64,000 nucleotides of DNA. Origin: Isoetes taiwanensis. Its lineage: Eukaryota > Streptophyta > Lycopodiopsida > Isoetales > Isoetaceae. The number at the start of each line of letters is the position of its first letter. Positions within the stretch are counted from its first letter, which is position 1. The notes beneath the pieces were generated by a model, which saw only the letters and a list, made by a program, of their open reading frames with translations, ran no database searches and was not told the DNA's origin. A program made the translations under genes and the position numbers. This document shows, piece after piece, positions 59,482-64,000 of this stretch. The stretch is taken from assembly GCA_021234155.1 (NCBI GenBank), contig JAJEKV010000026.1:17102283-17166282 (forward strand). The letters are read 5' to 3'.

Positions 59482-59630
59482 TTGAGCATCTTCTCTCGCG
59501 GCCCGAGTTTGAAGCAAAGACGACCTTTGGGCGGCATCTTCGCGATGATCTTGAGCGCCTCGAGTTCTTGAGTTCTTGAGCCTCTGGAAGTTCTTGAGAG
59601 CCTCTGAGCAAGTCGACAATCAAAAGCAAG
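59482..59630 (-). CDS. candidate 5' exon of the ParB-like locus
   Basis: The frame RTRGAQDHREDAAQRSSLLQ, then TRAAREDAQ, runs to a GTCGGT donor after 59482/59481. It joins in frame to the acceptor at 58996 (DAQ-G-KKRQNRMV). An ATG in another frame (MPPKGRLCFKLGPREKML) would hit a stop after the same splice. So translation could also begin at ATG 58976 with this as 5' UTR. Confidence 0.35.
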
Positions 59631-59639
59631 AAATGGAAT

Positions 59640-60093
59640 TCAAAAACTTATATAGATTTCCATAAAAGCATTAGGTCGGCTTTCGATCGACGAGGTTTCA
59701 TTCGGATCGACTTTTGATCGACGGTCCGATAGAAGCGGCGGTTATTAAAATTTCACCGGATCGACTTTTAATCGATGGTCCGGATAGAAGGAGCGGATAT
59801 TTAAATTTCGCGGATCGACTTTTAATCGACGGTTAGCAATCTTACGATTGGGCCTAATGGGCGGACGCCGATCGCGTCGTCGAGCAATAAATGGCTCTAC
59901 GACCGCCCGTATTGTCAAATCCCATAATTAGATTTCACTCGGCGGCTAGAAAAAGCGGTACAATTAATCGGATAATTTGAAACTACCACCTAATCTTGCC
60001 GCCAGCCTTTCTTGTCATTCGAACTTCGAAAAGAACTTGGAAGAACTTCGAAAAGAACTTCTAAGAACTGGGAAGAAGCCGGGCGCTGGCGAT
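59640..60093. promoter_or_regulatory. candidate divergent promoter region with GGATCGACTTTTxATCGA repeats
   Basis: GGATCGACTTTTGATCGACG at about 59695 recurs as GGATCGACTTTTAATCGA at about 59757 and 59813 (spacing 62 and 56 bp). Each is followed by GGTCCG-ATAGAAG-AGCGG-type sequence in the first two. TCGATT/AATCGA halves form inverted repeats (ATCGAC-TTTTxA-TCGA). The block lies between the minus-strand ParB-like locus and the plus-strand gene starting near 60094. Confidence 0.4.
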
Positions 60094-60474
60094 GTCGAAG
60101 CCTCATGTAAGTTCATCTACTCTTCCGTAACCCAAGCTCCAAATTAATCCCATGATCTTGTGACATTGAACAGCGTTGGAGAAGAATGCTACATGCTGAG
60201 GACGAATTTGAAGAGGGGGGTGGGAAATTGCAAGATAGAATCAGTCGATCCAGAAGCAATCTGCCATGGAGTTCCTCTTGGAAACGATCATGTGAAGATT
60301 CTAGTAACCAGTTGCCATTTCAACGACGAAGCATTACCCAGAAGGCATCCTGATGGAGACACAGTGGGTGAAAACATCGGAACCTTTGTTGCATGGCCAG
60401 TAATTCGCTTAAAGAAGGTGAGTTTCATTTTCTTGGAAGACATAGAGGAAGATAGATCAGAAAAAGTAGATTGA
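60094..60474 (+). CDS. transposon-associated DUF8039-like domain protein, probably two exons
   Basis: A short ATG exon (60092-60106, MSKPH, donor GTAAGT) and an acceptor (CATTGAACAG, about 60172) frame the main exon. The open frame there reads GEECYMLRTNLKRGVGNCKI, then ESVDPEAICHGVPLGNDHVK, ILVTSCHFNDEALPRRHPDG, DTVGENIGTFVAWPVIRLKK and an acidic tail to 60474. The motif order (PLG...VKV..., D-x-x-G-x-x-x-G-x-x-V-A-W-P) resembles the C-terminal domain found with plant CACTA-type and related transposon proteins. The splice phase does not put the ATG exon in this frame, so the true 5' part is uncertain and the gene may be truncated. Identification is by resemblance only. Confidence 0.4.
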
Positions 60475-60675
60475 GTGCTTATACTAAGATGCACAAGCTG
60501 ATTCTGTCATATGTATGAAATTAAAACGCTTGCATGCCAGACCATTCATTCAATATTTCAAAACTATAAGGCCTGCAGACCAGAGCATTCAGGAATTTAA
60601 AAAACACTGTATTCTTTAAAAAACCTACATTCTTTACATTGTTTTAATTATATCTGTGTGTTATTCATCTATGTG

Positions 60676-60900
60676 TTATTCATCTGTGTGTTGTTCCTCA
60701 GTAGTCTCAAATGCTGGTACAATAGTCTCAAATGCTGTTGAAAAAAGATAAACTGGCATACAAGATTCTGGCAAATAAGATGGTGCAGCTATTGGGATAT
60801 TACCCAAAATGGCTTCGAGGTCTGCAACTCTAATTATCAGCTTAGCATTCTCCATTTCAAGCCCCTCCATAGCACGACACTACTCATTGAATAAGCTTAT
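60676..60900 (-). pseudogene. coiled-coil C-terminal fragment
   Basis: The minus strand reads CRAMEGLEMENAKLIIRVAD, then LEAILGNIPIAAP, then FETIVPAFETTEEQHTDE-stop. The heptad-like Leu pattern resembles the coiled-coil ends of transposon TNP proteins. No upstream part is seen. Confidence 0.3.
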
Positions 60901-60969
60901 GCTTGTAGCCTATGCTGGCACAGGAGGAACTTCAGTTGAATACGCATCAGGCGTATGTTCAGTTGAATA

Positions 60970-60982
60970 CGCGCCAGGCGCG
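60970..60982. repeat. isolated perfect 13-bp palindromic motif
   Basis: CGCGCCAGGCGCG, same family as the 57.4-57.8 kb array; a decayed relative (TACGCATCAGGCGTA) is 30 bp to the left. Confidence 0.8.
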
Positions 60983-61113
60983 AATTCATAAATCTGTAAG
61001 TTAGAGAGAGAAACAAATTAGTGATTTCGCGCCATGAGCTAATACCATTCACTTGTAATTTAAATGCCATGCGTGTATCCTGTATTGTACTTTAAAGCAG
61101 TACTGTAATTTTT

Positions 61114-61337
61114 AAATTTGAGAGAGTTGAAGTGAAATCACGCCAGGCGCGAAATATGTTTGTGTGCAAAATGGTTTACATTGTACAGGTCCAATACACG
61201 CCTGGCGTGAACTGCATAAAGCTAATTACTGTATGCAATTCACGCCAGGCGTGTATTGGACTACTTGACAATTTAAACATTTTGCACACAAACATATTTC
61301 GCGTCTGGCGTGATCTCACTTCAGCTCTCTCAAAATT
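61114..61337. mobile_element. 224-bp foldback carrying five 13-bp palindromic motifs
   Basis: The left half (61114-61218) is the inverted copy of the right half (61231-61337): AAATTTGAGAGAG-TTGAAGTG and TATGTTTGTGTGCAAAATG are present in both, around a 12-bp centre. Motifs of the CRCGCCWGGCGYG family are at 61139, 61197, 61241 and 61300, symmetric about the centre; the copy at 60970 lies just outside. No coding capacity. Confidence 0.85.
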
Positions 61338-61355
61338 AAGAATGAAAGAGCGAGA

Positions 61356-61625
61356 TTCAAAAGCGACTTAAAGAAATTACAATTATGCTTTCAAGTTAGA
61401 GTTGACAATAAAGAAACATATTGCGGTCATTAAATCCTTGTATTGCCATTGAAAATTTTTTACATAAGGCCTTTTATTAGAGTTGCGAATTCAAAAGCGA
61501 CCTTCCGCAGAAATTACGATTCTCGCTTTCAAGTTAGAGTAGAAACTAAAGAAACATATTACAACAAGAAATCCTTGTATTGCCATTGAAAAATTTTACA
61601 TAAGGCCTTTTATTAGAGTTGCCCA
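61356..61625. repeat. 134-bp tandem duplication
   Basis: TTCAAAAGCGAC starts at 61356 and 61490. Both copies continue through CTTTCAAGTTAGAGT, AAAGAAACATATT and CCTTGTATTGCCATTGAAAA to TAAGGCCTTTTATTAGAGTT. Confidence 0.9.
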
Positions 61626-61891
61626 GCTCGTGTTTACAAAATTACAAAAAAGTTCTCGGCGGTTTAAGGAGATGCCTAGCTCCATTCATAATCCCTCATT
61701 TGAGGCCTTTTTGGAGATGCCCACTTTCGCTCTTACGAACCAAAAACTAAATAACAAAAACAAAAAAATTCAGCCCTCTACCTCCTTCTCTTCTTCCTCC
61801 TCCTCTTCTTCCGAGCTTTCATCACGCCATCTTAAGTCGGGATGTCTTGGCATCATCTTAGCGTCTTCTGAGGAGGAGAGGGCGTCCATAA

Positions 61892-62314
61892 TCAGTTTTT
61901 TTTTCTTAGCCTAATTCTTCCCCGCCATTCTTCATCTGCTTCCTCCATTTCTTCTTCTTTTTCAAGCTCGTTCTCCATCTCCTCATCTGAATCAAGGGGA
62001 GTATGGGGGGACTCAGGGCTGCTGGTGCTGGTGCTCAAATAATCTTTTCCCGGGCGAAGCTTGCCCTGAAGAAATAACTCCTCGCAATTATCCGGACTGT
62101 GGTGCGGAAGGCAGACACAAATGACATCTGGGAGGGGGGGAATGGATTTCTTTATCAATTTCTTGATTCCTCTTAAGCCTCTCGAGGCGAGTCCCACGGA
62201 TGGAGAAGGATCGAGGTAGGGCAAAGATGGCTCACCATGGTAGAAGGCGCTAGAAATCAATGAAAGCGCTAGAAGGAAGAAAGGATTGGCGGTTGAAAGA
62301 ATGGAGGGTTTCAT
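61892..62314 (-). CDS. putative secreted acidic protein, 140 aa
   Basis: From ATG 62314 the protein begins MKPSILSTANPFFLLALSLI-SSAFYHG, a plausible signal peptide. A basic middle follows (RGLRGIKKLIKKSIPPLP), then a short Cys pair region (VICVCLPHHSPDNCEE), and a Ser/Pro then strongly acidic tail (EEMENELEKEEEMEEADEEW) ending RLRKKN. CTATAAG lies about 35-40 bp before the ATG, a reasonable TATA-type position for a short 5' leader. The frame is intact and single-exon. I know no matching family. It might be a lineage-specific secreted protein or an ORF of a transposable element; neighbouring sequence is transposon-derived. Confidence 0.4.
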   Translation of the reverse strand: MKPSILSTANPFFLLALSLISSAFYHGEPSLPYLDPSPSVGLASRGLRGIKKLIKKSIPPLPDVICVCLPHHSPDNCEELFLQGKLRPGKDYLSTSTSSPESPHTPLDSDEEMENELEKEEEMEEADEEWRGRIRLRKKN

Positions 62315-62319
62315 GCAAG

Positions 62320-62900
62320 ATATAGAGTAGTTGCATGCAAGGTTTCTTATAGGCGCGGTTGTAATTATGATTCCATCACATCATACAAGATTTATATCAT
62401 ATACGAATTAGCTATCATTACTTCTATTGAATTAATTACGCCCTAGGTTATCATTAATTCTCTATAGAATTACCCACATGTCAGCTATACTTAAAACCTA
62501 TGTTTTCATTAATTTTGTATAATTACCTAGACCTCAGCTATACTTACAACCAACTTTGGCCTATCTAGATTTACGACCTATACTTACCTCATTACTACTA
62601 CTAGCATACACCCTATGTTACCTACACCTAAGCTACACTTACAACCTATTTTTGGCTGCATTTACAACATATATTTGTCCATTTAATGGTTTTTTTGGTA
62701 TTTCTTAAAGTTCCCTTTAATCGGTTCTCAAAATTACTTTGTCCTTTTTTCGAACTAATATTAAGACATTTCACTTTATATAGGTGAAGCGTGTGGATCC
62801 TAAAAAGGGTAAAAATGTAATACCTATCCCCCCAACATGTTTCAACATTGTTACCACATGTTCTTATCACATTGTTACCCCATTGTAAACATTGTTCTTG
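62320..62900. other. A/T-rich spacer
   Basis: Repeats of CTATACTTAxAACC(T)A and CACATTGTTACC are seen (62480-62660, 62840-62890). No gene. Confidence 0.45.
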
Positions 62901-62903
62901 TAG

Positions 62904-63083
62904 GTCAATGCTGTGGACCACCCAAAGGGTGTTGAGGCTACTAAGCAAATTATCCTCTACAATAGGTTGGATTGGAAGAATAAGAAGGTGAAAGTGAAGC
63001 ACCAATGCAATAAGGAGCTAGTAGGTGAAGGAACTATCATATTAGCTGATCCTATCCAGGCTGTCAATCACTACAAGGGATAG
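62904..63083 (+). CDS. 59-codon terminal exon fragment, transposon-type
   Basis: After an acceptor (GTTCTTGTAG) the frame reads VNAVDHPKGVEATKQIILYN, then RLDWKNKKVKVKHQCNKELV and GEGTIILADPIQAVNHYKG-stop. It has no internal ATG start, so it can only be an exon. Good codon texture and the GxGTIxxxDP motif recall the transposon-associated domain at 60.2-60.5 kb. The 5' part is not recognisable. Confidence 0.35.
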   Translation, partial: VNAVDHPKGVEATKQIILYNRLDWKNKKVKVKHQCNKELVGEGTIILADPIQAVNHYKG

Positions 63084-63091
63084 TCGACCTT

Positions 63092-63215
63092 CAACGACGT
63101 CTAGAGGTCGTTGAACGACGTCAAATGGGCAAAAGTATGCTGGTGGGTATCAAAAGCATGCGTCCGGACGCATGCTTTCAGCACCCATGCTTCGTGCTTT
63201 TTTTTGGGTGATGGT
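63092..63215. repeat. palindromes including a perfect 26-bp one
   Basis: 63153-63178 is a perfect palindrome (AAAGCATGCGTCC followed by its complement). Weaker pairing extends outward (GGTGGGT with AGCACCCA). Just before, CAACGAC-GTCTAGAG-GTCGTTG forms another stem. Confidence 0.8.
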
Positions 63216-63299
63216 GGGTGCTGGTGGGTTCATTTTTTTACACCCTTGATTTGTTAAGAGGATTCTTCGGCCAAGAATCATTCCACAATGCTCGAATTT

Positions 63300-63958
63300 T
63301 CCATCAGATTAGCATCGATTTCATTAGATTGGAGTCTGATTAGTGCGCAGATTGACCTAAACTCCAAATTGGCATGTGAATCTCCAATTAGTTGCCCAAT
63401 CCATCATATCTTTTCATAAAACTTATCCACCAAGGTAGGATTGTCATTTCGACCATATTCAGCCTAAAAGCCCCATCTAATTTTGCTTAAATTGGGCTGA
63501 CTTAAGAGATTTCTCCTTGTTTTTACAAAAACCCAAGCAAGAATGGTTTTTCTTTAATTTCTCACTCAATATCCCAAATTAGGTTCTGAAATTTTGCAAG
63601 TATGATATAATTGCATGGCCGATTATGAAAATCAAAAGCCCCAAACCGATTTAGCTTAATTTGGGCTGAATTAAAAATTCTTCACTGTACCAAAACCGCC
63701 GCTGCGAAATGGTTTTCTCTAATTGCTCACACAATATCCCAAATTAGGTTCTCGAAATTTTGCACGTGGGATATGGGTGCATGGCCCCATCCGATTTAGC
63801 TTAATTTGGGCTGAATTAAGAAATTTTGTTTCGTTTTACCAAAATTGCTTTGCGAAAATGGTTTTTCTTTAATTTCTCACTCAATATCCCAAATTAGGCC
63901 CTGAAATTTTGCATGTATGATCGAATTGCATGGCCGATTATGAAAAACAAAAACAAAA
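63300..63958. repeat. 150-165 bp degenerate tandem repeats
   Basis: ATCCCAAATTAGG(T/C)(T/C)CT begins at 63571, 63736 and 63886, each followed by GAAATTTTGCA, an ATGGCC-type segment, and TTTAGCTTAATTTGGGCTGA before the next copy. An older copy is detectable from about 63440. Confidence 0.85.
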
Positions 63959-64000
63959 GTCTTTGGAAAGTCTTTGGAAAGTCTTTGGGTCTTTGGGTCT
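63959..64000. repeat. GTCTTTGG(AAA) short tandem repeat
   Basis: GTCTTTGGAAA three times, then GTCTTTGG units to the end of the window. Confidence 0.9.

Noticed and set aside
1..64000. tRNA and rRNA genes
   Set aside because: I looked for GGTTCGAATCC-type B boxes with paired acceptor stems and for rRNA cores by eye and found none convincing; tRNAscan-SE would settle it.

Overview
This is a window of a plant nuclear genome (roughly 37-40% GC, spliced genes with GT-AG introns, much transposon debris). Plant origin is supported by a plant-type SEC24, PLS-type PPR fragments, an RNA-dependent RNA polymerase (RDR) fragment, copia/gypsy LTR remains with a Met-tRNA-type primer binding site, and Helitron ends. 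The short introns of SEC24 and the odd repertoire (a Crypton-type recombinase, a ParB-like/HAD locus) would fit a non-seed land plant, but I cannot name the species.

Layout. 0-1.5 kb: copia gag relic. 2.1-5.0 kb: degenerate Crypton (DUF3504 tyrosine recombinase) bounded by an imperfect 34-bp direct repeat. 5.8-6.1 kb: tiny spliced ORF. 7-15.5 kb: mostly short-period repeats (56-60 bp, 219 bp satellite, CACCACATATGG-type), duplicated hairpins and decayed coding fragments. 15.5 kb: Helitron 3' end. 17-23 kb: unassigned ORFs, duplicated hairpins, LTR fragment. 23-30 kb: two PPR fragments, foldback elements, one Ser/Gly-rich C-terminal exon. 30.7 kb: second Helitron end. 35 kb: RDR pseudogene lacking the catalytic loop. 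40-44.8 kb: the one clearly intact host gene, SEC24 (12 coding exons, 1044 aa). 46.2 kb: third Helitron end. 49-52.2 kb: gypsy-type gag relic and two LTRs, minus strand. 53.3-54.1 kb: FKBP42/TWISTED DWARF1-like pseudogene. 54.6-59.6 kb: a minus-strand multidomain locus, N to C: basic leader, ParB-like domain, an alpha/beta segment of unknown or methyltransferase-like type, and a spliced intact FCP1/TIM50-type HAD domain. 60-63.1 kb: transposon-associated domain fragments, a foldback, a putative secreted protein. 63.2-64 kb: 150-165 bp tandem repeats.

How it fits together. Only SEC24 has a confident cellular job (COPII cargo coat). The other recognisable host genes are partial and intron-bearing, which fits capture or duplication by Helitrons, whose 3' ends occur three times. 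The most unusual parts are the Crypton relic and the ParB-like/HAD locus. That locus carries an array of ten copies of a 13-bp near-palindrome (CRCGCCWGGCGYG), and the same motif recurs in a foldback element 3 kb upstream. I read it as a decayed, possibly undescribed mobile or selfish plant element; that reading is inference.
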